DNA from: Sphingobium trunci
Lineage (GTDB): Bacteria; Pseudomonadota; Alphaproteobacteria; Sphingomonadales; Sphingomonadaceae
Reading direction: 5' to 3'
Length of the DNA: 46,035 bases
NCBI RefSeq assembly: GCF_022664535.1
Contig: NZ_JAKUJY010000028.1
Location: forward strand, 1-46,035
Made by a program: the position numbers and the translations under genes
The notes under the pieces: model-generated
Databases searched by the model: none
The model's input: the letters and a program-made list of their open reading frames with translations, nothing else
Told to the model about the DNA's origin: nothing
Part shown: positions 32,240 through 41,422 of the stretch, piece after piece
Numbering within the stretch: the stretch's first letter is position 1
How the letters are laid out: every line of letters begins with the position of its first letter

Positions 32240-33106
32240 CTATCTCGGACGACAGGCGATGCGCGTGCGCCAGTCGCCAGCAGAGTCGATCCCGCGGCCA
32301 CGCAGGAGCCGTCCAAGCGCTGCTCACCCATCACGGCAGTTGCCCGCAGACGCATCCGCGCATTGCCACGAACCCGCCCCCCCTTACGGAGGACCTTCCT
32401 GTCTCAGGGCATGCTGCTCCGGTCCGGGAGATCGCCGAGACACGCGTGCGCTACGGCTACCAGCGTATCCACGTCCTGCTTCGGCGCGAAGGCTGGGCAA
32501 TCAACGACAAACGGGTATCGGCTTTACAAGGAGTTAGGCCTGCAACTGCGTAAGAAAGCGCCCGGACGAAGGGTGAAGGCGAAGTTGAGGGAAGGCCGCT
32601 GCGCGGCCTCCCGAGTCAACGATGTCCGGGCCATGAACTTCGTCCATGACCAGCTCGCGACGCGGCCAAAGCTGCGTATGCTAACGGTGGTCGATACCTT
32701 CAGCCGGTTCTCACCGGCGAGCGTGCCGCGGTTCCGCTTCCGGACGCCCGACATGATCGAGGTGCTGGAAAAGGTCTGCGCGAAGGTTGCTATCCGGCCT
32801 CGAACAGGGTTGACCAGGGCAGCGAGTTCATTTCCCGCGAGCTCGATCTATAGGCCTACATGAAGGGTGTGACGCTCGGCTTCTCGCGGCCTGGGGAAGC
32901 CGACCGATAATGCGTTCATCGAAAGCTTCAACGGCAAGTTCCGGTCGGAAGGCTTGAACGCCCACCGGTTCATGAGCCCCGATGACGCGGTGCGCAAATG
33001 CGAGGATTGGCGTCGAGACTACAACGAGGTACGACCGCACAGCGCGATCGGCAACAAACCGCCGATATCGCTGCTCTCCGCGTCGGTGGCACATGGGCCG
33101 CCCTGA
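32240..33106 (+). pseudogene. Decayed IS3-family (IS407-like) transposase OrfB
   Basis: Pieces of an IS3/IS407-type OrfB integrase appear in at least three frames. In order: IAETRVRYGYQRIHVLLRRE, then in another frame RLYKELGLQLRKKAPGRRVK and NFVHDQLATRPKLRMLTVVD (first catalytic Asp region), then VDQGSEFISRELDL followed by an in-frame TAG where the family has Trp, and finally DNAFIESFNGKFRSEGLNA with the last catalytic Glu and PHSAIGNKPPISLL. An extra G near 32893 shifts the frame once more. The N-terminal part before about 32390 is poorly recognisable and OrfA is absent, so this is an old, dead copy. From 32125 to 32240 nothing is recognised. Confidence 0.85.
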
Positions 33107-33174
33107 CGTCGCGACGCTGGATCGGCTCCGGCCAGATGGTCCCGGATCGGGGTGCAGCTCATATTTGCGCATGT

Positions 33175-35253
33175 TCAAGCAAACCGCGAGCTAGCACGAG
33201 GGACCAGCAGGAATGCGACGAGATAGATTAGCCCAGTGATGATCAGCAAATTGGAATAACCTGTGAAAAGTGCAGCATATTCCAGACAGCCACCGACAAT
33301 CGTCCCAAGCAAATTGATGGCAAAGGCCGATTGCGAGTCGGAGGATTCCTGGAATCTCTTTGCGAACGCGATATTGGCCAGGAAAATCGGCAGAAACGCC
33401 AAAACAGTCGCGGTGATCAGCCGCGGGTAGAATGGCAACGGCAGAAGCCACTCTGGCCGTACATACCAGGCGATCGCCAATGACGCAGCAATCCCGGCAA
33501 ACACCACCGGAAGCGGTGGAGTGCGCAGCTTGCGTGTCGTTTCGACCGCAGCGAGCACGACGACCAGAACGCCGGCGAAGACCAGGGCATTAACGAACCA
33601 CGTTGTTCCGAACAGCAGGGCGAAGGTCGCGACATTTTTCGTTTCCAGGAGCAGGAACGCCGCGCCCATGAAAAACAGGTCGGCATAAGGTCGCATCTGA
33701 CGGATAGGTCCGCCCAGACCCCGCACTGCCAAGAGCGATGCCCCTAGGATAGCAAACAAAGTAACGGAGTAGAGCGGCGGGAATGAGCCGCCCTTGAAAT
33801 AAAGGAACGGAGCATTGTCAGTGGCCGGAGCGACGCGCTGGTCCGCACTCACACCCCATGCCTGCTTACAACGCTGGTCCGTCTGCCTCATCGCGACGGC
33901 GATCACTGCCTGCGCGTCGTCAAAGGTGTCGACACATGGAGCGTGACCGAAGGTCGACGCCGCTGTACCGGCCAACCGATCAATGAGCCATTTCTCGCGA
34001 TAATAATTGTACATCGCGAAAGCGCCGTTCGGCTTGAGATGACGACGTACTGATTCCATCGCCTCTTTCGTGAATAGAAAGGATTCCAGACGAATTTGGG
34101 AAGCTCCGCTAACCAGTGTCAGGGAATCCGGCAAGGCAAACAGAATCAGATCGTATTTCCTGTCCGTGCTTTCCAAGAAGGCGCGGCCATCATTGACGTG
34201 TCTGGTCACTCTTGAACTTGCGTAGGGACGGTCGATGTTTTTCTCAGCACCGATCTGTAGAATGCGCGGGTCGATATCCACCGCATCGACATGCTTCGCG
34301 CCTTCCTTGAGTGCGATCGCCACATCGGAACCTGAACCAGCGCCGACAATCAACAGACTTTCCAGACTGTTGCCGGGAAGGCGCAGATAAGGCGTTTCGT
34401 AAATCCGCTCGCCCTGCCTGATTTTCCATTGGGCTGGAGCCATCAGTTGATGAGGAACGCCATTAGCCTTAATCAACAGGAAGCCTTTCTCAGCGGCACC
34501 AATATCGGGAACCTCCTGAGTGGCAATCTTGTAATAGGGCGACCAACTCACCCCGGGAGACAACGTCTCTGCCCCAAGCATCAGGATTAGCGCGAACGAC
34601 CAGGCGCAGGCGACCATCCGTCGCCGCCGATCAGTCAGCCACAGATAAACGGAGACAACAATAAACCCCCAGCATATTGGGGGCGCCTGCATGAAACTCA
34701 ATGCGGAAAAGGCAACAATTCCGATCAGCGATCCAATGAGATCGTAGCGATAGGCCCATAGAGGCGGTATCCTACCGAAGCATCGGCCGACTACCTCGGC
34801 CGGCCCAGCAAGGATCACCGCAACCAGCGCGAACACAACGGGTAGCGCGAGCCATGCGGGGGGACCACTAATGGTCAGCGACGTGAAATAAATTACATCG
34901 GATCCGCTACGCTCAATGCTGACTGGAAATTTCAAGACGCCGATCACCAGAATGGTGAGGAGAGGCAGCGATACGGGTATAATCGACCAGCTTTTGCGGC
35001 TGATAAGAAAACCGGCACCGACCCCTAAAAATGATCCGAGCAGCACGAAATTGGAGAAATAAGACAGGTGCACCACGTTGGCTCCGAGCCAACGGATCAA
35101 TGCCAATTCTAGGAACAGCATAAGAGAGCTAGCCACGACCAGCCGGGCTGCAACACTCCCATTCTCTCGCATTCGAGCGTCAATCGGGGCCTGGGCCGCC
35201 ATATCGCCCATCGAAACAGGCCAGTCAGCAGAAACCGTCTCAGCTTGGTCCAT
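33175..35253 (-). CDS. Membrane protein with spermidine synthase-like domain
   Basis: A 692-aa protein with membrane helices at both ends and a soluble Rossmann domain between them. The first part has about eight helices (SSLMLFLELALIRWLGANVV at the start). The middle, about residues 290-470, is spermidine synthase-like: LLIVGAGSGSDVAIALKEGA, KHVDAVDIDPRILQIG and KYDLILFALPDSLT. The catalytic Asp region of true aminopropyltransferases is not clearly preserved, so polyamine synthesis is doubtful. The last 200 residues form another helix bundle. The start has a good site (GGGGAGGGGGCAAG before the ATG). It lies in a cluster with glycosyltransferases and follows the decayed IS3 copy. GC content is lower than in the chromosomal part. 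Confidence 0.78.
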   Translation of the reverse strand: MDQAETVSADWPVSMGDMAAQAPIDARMRENGSVAARLVVASSLMLFLELALIRWLGANVVHLSYFSNFVLLGSFLGVGAGFLISRKSWSIIPVSLPLLTILVIGVLKFPVSIERSGSDVIYFTSLTISGPPAWLALPVVFALVAVILAGPAEVVGRCFGRIPPLWAYRYDLIGSLIGIVAFSALSFMQAPPICWGFIVVSVYLWLTDRRRRMVACAWSFALILMLGAETLSPGVSWSPYYKIATQEVPDIGAAEKGFLLIKANGVPHQLMAPAQWKIRQGERIYETPYLRLPGNSLESLLIVGAGSGSDVAIALKEGAKHVDAVDIDPRILQIGAEKNIDRPYASSRVTRHVNDGRAFLESTDRKYDLILFALPDSLTLVSGASQIRLESFLFTKEAMESVRRHLKPNGAFAMYNYYREKWLIDRLAGTAASTFGHAPCVDTFDDAQAVIAVAMRQTDQRCKQAWGVSADQRVAPATDNAPFLYFKGGSFPPLYSVTLFAILGASLLAVRGLGGPIRQMRPYADLFFMGAAFLLLETKNVATFALLFGTTWFVNALVFAGVLVVVLAAVETTRKLRTPPLPVVFAGIAASLAIAWYVRPEWLLPLPFYPRLITATVLAFLPIFLANIAFAKRFQESSDSQSAFAINLLGTIVGGCLEYAALFTGYSNLLIITGLIYLVAFLLVPRASSRFA

Positions 35254-35340
35254 CTTGCCCCCTCCCCGAATGCCGCCCAGACCGGCGAAATTTATACGCC
35301 TCTTACTTTATCGACAGGCGCAAAAGTCTTCTCTGCGCAG

Positions 35341-36468
35341 TCAGCTGGACTTTCCCCACGTGAATAAGCTGCCCATCACGTAATTCCAGACCGATCCCAC
35401 CGCCGCGCCTGCCAGGCCCGCCAGCCACCAATCATAATGGGAACCGAATAGCATTTCGCCTACCCCGACGTTGGCAATCGCCCCCAGGCCGCAGATCGCA
35501 TAGAAGCTGAGGAGGCCTGTCAGCATTCGCAGCCCCTTCAATCGCCGATCCCGATAGGTGAAGCTGTTGTTTAACAGGAAGTTGAATGTCATCGCAGTCA
35601 ATACAGCCACCGTCTGGGCCGTACCGAAGGCGGCATGAGCTGAGATGAGAGTCAACAAGACTATCATGTGAACGCCTAGGCCCAAGGCGCCTACGCAACT
35701 AAACTTAAGGAATTTGATCGGCACCAAATGACCGATCCGCTTCTCAGCCAGCATTTCCAGATATTGAAGCGCAATTATGTTGTCGAGCTTGCTTTCTCCA
35801 TGCTTCCGCGTGCGGAACGTGTATGGAAATTCCGCCACCTCCAATGGCCGCGGCGCCGATGCCATGATGTCGAGAAGAATTTTATAACCGATACCGGAAA
35901 GGCGTGGTGCCAGTTCCGCAATTGTCTCGCGACGGACCGCAAAAAATCCGCTCATGGGATCGCTAAGCGGCGTCCGTGCGATGGCTTCGGCAAGGCGCGT
36001 CGCAAATGCACTGATCCGCGCGCGTTTGCGGTCCCATTCTCCGATCGAGCCTTCGGCTGTGTAGCGGGTGCCAACGGCAACATCGTTGCGATCTTCGGCA
36101 ATGGATTGATAGAGTGTCGGTAGCAGTGTCTCGTCATGTTGCAAGTCGCCGTCGATCACGGCAACGACGGGCGCGGTGGACGCCATCATGCCTTCGATCA
36201 CCGCAGAAGAAAGCCCGCGCCGATTGAAGCGCCGGATGAGCCGGATACGACGATCTGTGGCAGCGAGTTGGCTGATCAGTTCAGGGGTGCCATCACGAGA
36301 GCCGTCGTCGATGAACATGATTTCCCATTCAATCTCGCTCAGGACATTGCCGACACGGTCGATCAGTTCGGCGATATTGGCCCGCTCATTGAGTACAGGC
36401 ACAACCACGCATAGCTCCAATGGGCGCATGGCAGAGCCGATTTCGGTCCGATGTAAAGCTTGCTGCAT
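35341..36468 (-). CDS. GT2 polyprenyl-phosphate glycosyltransferase fused to GtrA domain
   Basis: A 375-aa protein with two parts. Residues about 15-240 are a GT2 domain like dolichol-phosphate mannosyltransferase: LCVVVPVLNERANIAELIDR, IMFIDDGSRDGTPELI, VVAVIDGDLQHDETLLP (DxD region) and the DPMSGFFAVRRE signature. The rest is a GtrA-like four-helix membrane domain (FLKFSCVGALGLGVHMIVLL, FNFLLNNSFTYRDRR). Such fusions load a sugar onto undecaprenyl phosphate and flip or present it for glycan modification. I chose the ATG at 36468 (MQQALHRTEIG) with GGGGGA 5 bases upstream; the frame is open further but without a site. It probably supplies the donor for the two membrane transferases upstream. 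Confidence 0.88.
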   Translation of the reverse strand: MQQALHRTEIGSAMRPLELCVVVPVLNERANIAELIDRVGNVLSEIEWEIMFIDDGSRDGTPELISQLAATDRRIRLIRRFNRRGLSSAVIEGMMASTAPVVAVIDGDLQHDETLLPTLYQSIAEDRNDVAVGTRYTAEGSIGEWDRKRARISAFATRLAEAIARTPLSDPMSGFFAVRRETIAELAPRLSGIGYKILLDIMASAPRPLEVAEFPYTFRTRKHGESKLDNIIALQYLEMLAEKRIGHLVPIKFLKFSCVGALGLGVHMIVLLTLISAHAAFGTAQTVAVLTAMTFNFLLNNSFTYRDRRLKGLRMLTGLLSFYAICGLGAIANVGVGEMLFGSHYDWWLAGLAGAAVGSVWNYVMGSLFTWGKSS

Positions 36469-36542
36469 GGAATCCCCCAGAGGTCGCTTTACTGCCTTTA
36501 TATCGAACTGATTAACGAAAGAAAAAGCATAGAGTGCCGATG

Positions 36543-38018
36543 TTACTGGTCGTGTCTGAGCAGGACATTCTGTACTGTCCAATGCTCCGCTGCGCGCTGA
36601 TTGCAACCGCCCGGTCGGACATATAGGCACAGGCGAGCATTGGCCGCGTTTGCATCGGTTTCAAATCCCGCGCATTCCGCGCGACGATAACCCAAACTGG
36701 CGGTTATCGAGCCTTGGGGTGCTATAATTCCATTGAATCCCGCAGCCGCGTTCAGGAAATCCTGACGGTTCATTTGATCAGCGTCACTCCATCCGGTGAG
36801 ATAGGTCGGAATGTCCTGATGGAGATAACTGTATCCCCCCGTTTGCCAGAACCGCAGATGATGCAGTGCGAGTCCGCAGCTTCCCGGAGTGGCGCCATAT
36901 TCCCTGGCCAGTTGCATGCCGGGGCCAAAGGCAGTCCAGCGCGATTGCATCGGTTCAGCCACCGCCAGGCTCGTTGAACTGCCGAGCCAAAGGAGCAGCA
37001 GAGTGGGTATCATGTAAGATGCCCTGACGTTGAACCGAGCAGAAAATCGTACCGCCAACTCGGCCGATCCTATGGCAGCCAGGATAATAAGGATCGTGAC
37101 AGTCAAGAATATGAAGCGATATTCCTTGTGTCCTATGGACATGTGAAGCGCGAGATTGAGAATGGCGACCCAAAATATCGCTCTATTTTTCTCTATCGCT
37201 GGAAGGATAAGAAGGAATAGCGGTGCTGCTGCCCAACCCCAATATTGCCAAATCAAAGCGAGGTATGCGACCGGGCTGTCAACGCCATAATTGGCCGAGC
37301 GGTTCAAGATCAGATTTTGCCTGAAATTTTCAACGATCCAACTGAAAGGGACCTGGCCCATCGCCAAATCTACCACCGTTGAAAGGATCAGAGCGGCGAG
37401 GCCGCCGGCAAGAATGGGAAGCCAACAGCGACGGATGTTGGGGGCGCTGCTTATGAGAAGCAAAAGCATAATTGCAGGCGCATATTGGAAGCGGAGTATG
37501 AACGCCAACCCGAGCAGGAAGCCAGCCCACAGCCATTTCCGGTGCGACACATCCCTGCCCGTCAAAAGAGCGGCCGCCGGTAACAGGCAGCCGGTGGCCA
37601 ATGTTTCGGTCAGCAGATGAAGGGAAAAGTATATCTGTTCAAACCAGGTCGCCGCTACAAATCCAGCGATTAGACCGTGGATAGGACCCATGCGCCGACC
37701 GATGGTCCAAGCCGACCAAGTGATAGAAAGGCCGGATGCAATTGATAGGAGGATCGGTAGTTTGGCGTACAGGACCGTCGACGGTGCGATGAAATAACCT
37801 AATGCCATCAAAGGTGTAGCAAGCAAAGGAACAAGCCAGCTACGCATCCCGTATCGATATTCCCAAGGTATCGTTCCGTATCCAAATGTTAAGCGATGGG
37901 CTGGCTCCAAATATTGGAATATTTCATCCGGATGATGTATTGAAAAAGGCAAAACGGCAAAAATTCTCACAAGAAATGCAACGAGCAACAACAAGATAAT
38001 TTGCGTTCTGTTGCTCAC
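36543..38018 (-). CDS. GT22-like membrane mannosyltransferase
   Basis: A 491-aa polytopic glycosyltransferase. Two features place it near family GT22 (the ALG9/PIG-B group): HHPDEIFQYLEPAHRLTFGY with PWEYRYGMRSW early on, and the motif GHKEYRFIFL in the middle, which corresponds to the HKExRF signature of that family. About ten membrane helices follow the aspartate-bearing first loop. It would use a polyprenyl-phosphate sugar, which fits the GT2-GtrA gene next to it. Sugar and acceptor are unknown. Its start overlaps the stop of the upstream gene by 4 bases (ATGA), so the two are translated together. Confidence 0.82.
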   Translation of the reverse strand: MSNRTQIILLLLVAFLVRIFAVLPFSIHHPDEIFQYLEPAHRLTFGYGTIPWEYRYGMRSWLVPLLATPLMALGYFIAPSTVLYAKLPILLSIASGLSITWSAWTIGRRMGPIHGLIAGFVAATWFEQIYFSLHLLTETLATGCLLPAAALLTGRDVSHRKWLWAGFLLGLAFILRFQYAPAIMLLLLISSAPNIRRCWLPILAGGLAALILSTVVDLAMGQVPFSWIVENFRQNLILNRSANYGVDSPVAYLALIWQYWGWAAAPLFLLILPAIEKNRAIFWVAILNLALHMSIGHKEYRFIFLTVTILIILAAIGSAELAVRFSARFNVRASYMIPTLLLLWLGSSTSLAVAEPMQSRWTAFGPGMQLAREYGATPGSCGLALHHLRFWQTGGYSYLHQDIPTYLTGWSDADQMNRQDFLNAAAGFNGIIAPQGSITASLGYRRAECAGFETDANAANARLCLYVRPGGCNQRAAEHWTVQNVLLRHDQ

Positions 38019-39562
38019 TGAAAATCATTCCTTGCGTATATGATTTGCTGCCGGCCTCCAAACACATCGGGCAGGCGGGCAACCTCGTGATAATGTGCGG
38101 CGATTGCGGAATCGATCATGGCGGCCGTGTTCCGATTGCGCGGGTGATCCAAAACCTTATCCGCTACCATGATAGCCGAAGGGAGCGTTCGCAGCAGAAG
38201 CTTCATTTCACGGGGCGCATCGACAGCCCTGCTTTCACCGGCATTGTTCAAATGCTCTGGGAAAATATAAGGCGTAGGGAGGCAGGATGACGTTAACAGA
38301 TAAAGGATGGGTGGGCCATCGTTCACATAAATACATCCGTGTGCTGCGTAGGGACGCAGGGCGGTGACCATGGAATTGATATAATGCTTGCGGATGGTCG
38401 GTACGCCCCAAGCCGGCATTGCAAACAATATCGTGTACCATACTCCTCCGGCCACCAAGCCGATGCCCATACGCGGGAATAGGGTCGCGCTCAGAATGCT
38501 CAGTGGCGCGACGGCCGGGAGTGCATAGTGCGGGTAATTATTCCCTAGAGCAAAAAATCCTCCGATTGCCGCCGCTGCCCAGGACACAAGGAAAAGGTTT
38601 TTGGCCTGGAACGGACGTCGCAAGAGCAGCGGGGTTGCTGCCATGGACATGAACAGCAAGGGCAGAATAGAATACACCGTGCCCGCCAGGAAATCCAATC
38701 TCCTTGCAGGTTGCGGTGGGACAACTCTCATGATCGACAGGAAGTTGGCGTCGAAGAATTCGTTGAAATGCCCGGCTAGCGCATATGCGAGTGCGACTGC
38801 GACAGTCGGGGCCAACGCGATCATAATAAGGATCGAACCGAAACGGATCAGATCAAAGATCGAAGCGCCATCGCGCCATTTGATCTGCAACAACGATAAT
38901 CCGAAAACCATTCCTTCGAAGACTACCGAATATTTGATTTGTATGGCAATGCCGCAAAGCGCCATTGCTATGTATGGGTAACGATGAACTGATCGACTGG
39001 AGGCGGATCCTTGTGCTTGCAGGACCAGCAAAGCGGCTACCGCCATCGGCAGATTGTAGAACACCGGGGCCTGTCCCCCCATGCCTCCAAGCAACGGCAA
39101 AAAAAGAAGATACAGAAGCCCGCCGAGGATAGCGCAGCCATTGTTGCAAAAGCGCAAGCAAATTTGGCGAATGACGATTGCGGTCATGAAGGCGCTGAAA
39201 AATGCGCCGATCTGATAGGCAACTATCCCAGTTGGACTTAACGGACGCAACAAGGCATAAATTAGGAAGAGCCCGACCGGCTTGCGGTCCCATATGTCAA
39301 CATAAGGCAGGGCACCATGCCAAATGCGGTCGGCGACGAGCAGGTAAAACTCCTCGTCCATATGAACAGCGGGATCACCTATTAATGTTACTCTCGTGAG
39401 TATAGTTCCAAGCAGAAGGAGCGCCGCAGCTAAAAGATGTGATTTGTCAAATGAACGGACGGTGAGCCACACCTTATGGGTATGCCCAACCCGATAATGC
39501 AGCCCTTGGAACCAATGCCGGTTGGCAACGGAATGAATATCGCTTGATCCCAATTCCGTCAT
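38015..39562 (-). CDS. GT39-like membrane glycosyltransferase (PMT/ArnT type)
   Basis: A 515-aa polytopic protein of the GT39/ArnT type. The first periplasmic loop has the acidic motif HMDEEFYLLVADRIWHGALP followed by VDIWDRKPVGLF, the usual pattern for this group. About ten to twelve membrane helices follow, and a soluble C-terminal domain (HGCIYVNDGPPILYLLTSSC) ends the protein. The N-terminal 40 residues before the first helix are hydrophilic, and the start may lie further in. It is the first gene of the minus-strand glycosyltransferase set. Codon use and GC content are lower than in the chromosomal part, consistent with acquisition. Confidence 0.82.
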   Translation of the reverse strand: MTELGSSDIHSVANRHWFQGLHYRVGHTHKVWLTVRSFDKSHLLAAALLLLGTILTRVTLIGDPAVHMDEEFYLLVADRIWHGALPYVDIWDRKPVGLFLIYALLRPLSPTGIVAYQIGAFFSAFMTAIVIRQICLRFCNNGCAILGGLLYLLFLPLLGGMGGQAPVFYNLPMAVAALLVLQAQGSASSRSVHRYPYIAMALCGIAIQIKYSVVFEGMVFGLSLLQIKWRDGASIFDLIRFGSILIMIALAPTVAVALAYALAGHFNEFFDANFLSIMRVVPPQPARRLDFLAGTVYSILPLLFMSMAATPLLLRRPFQAKNLFLVSWAAAAIGGFFALGNNYPHYALPAVAPLSILSATLFPRMGIGLVAGGVWYTILFAMPAWGVPTIRKHYINSMVTALRPYAAHGCIYVNDGPPILYLLTSSCLPTPYIFPEHLNNAGESRAVDAPREMKLLLRTLPSAIMVADKVLDHPRNRNTAAMIDSAIAAHYHEVARLPDVFGGRQQIIYARNDFQ

Positions 39563-39587
39563 GGCTCGACGCTACAGCACCCCTTAA

Positions 39588-40107
39588 TTAAATAGCAGAA
39601 CCGTATTCGTTTTGAGGGCATAAAAAAATACGGGCCGGAAATCCAGCCTGTTCCAGATGGAACTGAGGTCCAATCTCGGGGACAGGCAGATCCGGCTTGT
39701 CTTTTGACGGCGATGGCGCAGCTTCGATTGCCCGTGTCTTGCCGCCAGGATTGCGGGTGACGTCGCGTTCGAGCGCCTTGACGTTGTCGACCTTCAGCGC
39801 CGTCTGATCTACAATCCGGGTGGCGACCGCGAGGAACGACTGGGCCATGTTGAGCGCTTTTTCGCGCTCGTTCATCAGCACTATTCCGTTTTCAGCCCTC
39901 ATGCCCTGCGCGATGTGGCCGTTGATCGCACAGGCGACGCCAAGCCGCTCCAACATTCAATCATCGCGGCCAAGTTCATGCCGATGGCCATCCGTTGTCA
40001 CGATCGTAACGGCGTGGCGATCGATGCTCACCACGCAGGCAATATCGCCCTTGAGCAGTCCGCGCTCGCGATCATTGTCGGTCCAACGGATGCGGTCGCC
40101 ATCGAGA
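39588..40107 (-). pseudogene. traI: TraI/MobF relaxase-helicase, C-terminal fragment
   Basis: A remnant of a conjugative relaxase/helicase. Read on the minus strand it gives GLLDGDRIRWTDNDRERGLL, then GDIACVVSIDRHAVTIVTTD and GHRHELGRDD, then an in-frame TGA, then MLERLGVACAINGHIAQGM. The last piece is the helicase Q-A-Q-G-M-type motif, followed by VKALERDVTRNPGGKTRAIE. A stop precedes the fragment upstream at about 40108, and the relaxase and Walker domains are missing. It is a dead C-terminal piece. Beyond about 39650 the sequence no longer resembles the family. Confidence 0.78.
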
Positions 40108-40222
40108 AGGCCGATGGCCTTCTACTGAAAGATAGAGACCGAATCATGTGCCAGATTACGAGGCAGTTTCGCCAACATGCTTGCGGACCGCCTACCAGAA
40201 AAATTGGCAACAATTGTGCATT

Positions 40223-40451
40223 TCAGCCAGACTTGAGCCCGTTCCTGCGCTTGGCTGCAAACACTCGATCGCCTTGAAGAAAGGCCTCCAGCATTGCCGG
40301 TATCAACTCCGTGATGGGCTCCTCTCTCCCGTAAGTCCGGCTGTACAACGCTGCATATTCGACAATTGCCTGATGCAGGTCAGGAAGAATCGAAATTGTG
40401 AATTTCACCGGCGTTTCGATCAGGAATGCGCGGCAGTTTCAGATCAGCCAT
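40223..40451 (-). pseudogene. DUF2274 protein of conjugative systems, frameshifted
   Basis: This small gene usually follows trbI in trb-type conjugation operons. From the ATG at 40451 it reads MADLKLPRIPDR, then one extra A (CGAAAC) shifts the frame; in the other frame it continues as TPVKFTISILPDLHQAIVEY to RVFAAKRRNGLKSG. The intact version would be about 75 aa. A good ribosome binding site (AGGAG) lies between the trbI stop and this start. The gene caller sees only a 61-aa remainder starting at 40408. Confidence 0.75.
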
Positions 40452-40460
40452 ATGCTACTC

Positions 40461-41372
40461 CTATTCTTTCCATGGCGGAAGAACGAGATCACGGTGGACC
40501 AGCAATCGTATCGGCGTTCCCGGACGAATGATGATCGTCGGCTGTACCTGAAGATTGCGCGACGTGATCTGATCACCTGCCCGGGACACATTCTGCTGCG
40601 CCGCCTCGCGAACGGCTCGCACCAGATCACTCTCACCGGAAATGGAGAGATTGGCGCCAATACCCAGCAAGGTCGATATCGCCACGCCCTGCAGCAATCG
40701 CAGGCTATGATAATCGACCTTGTGCGCCAGCCCCGCATAACCGGATGTGTCGGTCGCCGGCGCATTGTCCAGCCGGATTGCACTGCCATCGGGCATGATG
40801 ATGCGCTGCCAGATGACCAGGGCGCGGTTCTGTCCATAGCTGATGGCGCTATCATAGCGCCCGATCAGCCGCGCTCCCTGGGGAATGAACAAGGTTCGGC
40901 ACCTGGGGCTGCCGTAAACACGTTCCGAGACCTGAGCGGTCACAAGGCCCGGGAGATCGGATCGCAGGCCTGTGATCAGGCTGGCGGCAATCACGCTACC
41001 GGCTGACACTATGTTCGGCGACCTGGGCGGCTCCAGACTGTGCGAATTGATGTCGCCCTCCGCCTGAGACGACATCATGAAACGCCGCTTCCTTGCCTGC
41101 CCGCTTGGATCGAGATCCTGATCGGGCGCCGACCTCTCTGGCACGTGTACCGCTGGCACAACCTGCGACGTTGCCGCGAGTTCCGCGCTGGCTGCTTCTC
41201 CAGCCTTTTGCGCGGTGATCGCCAGCAAGGAAGATTGCCGGGCAGCTTTGCCTTTCCGATCTTTTGACGTCGAACTGCGATGGGATGCCATCTCCATGTT
41301 CGGGACCAAGGTCGGAGCATTGAGCAAGGAACGGAATTTATCTTCAAATTGGAATGATTTAGCGGCTTGCAA
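40461..41372 (-). pseudogene. trbI: TrbI/VirB10 conjugal transfer protein, N-terminally truncated
   Basis: The C-terminal 300 residues of a TrbI/VirB10 protein, the outer-membrane-spanning ring of the mating channel. Recognisable parts are GSVIAASLITGLRSDLPG, RTLFIPQGARLIGRYDSAIS, ALVIWQRIIMPDGSAIRLDN, DTSGYAGLAHKVDYHS and the end QNVSRAGDQITSRNLQVQP with LLVHRDLVLPPW. The family's N-terminal cytoplasmic tail and membrane helix are missing, so it cannot work. Its first codons lie only 50 bp from the divergent autotransporter-like gene, so the relic was cut at about this point. Confidence 0.85.
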
Positions 41373-41422
41373 CCTTCCGAATTCTCCGTGTAACCCATTG
41401 GCGGGGTTTACAGGGGTACAAT

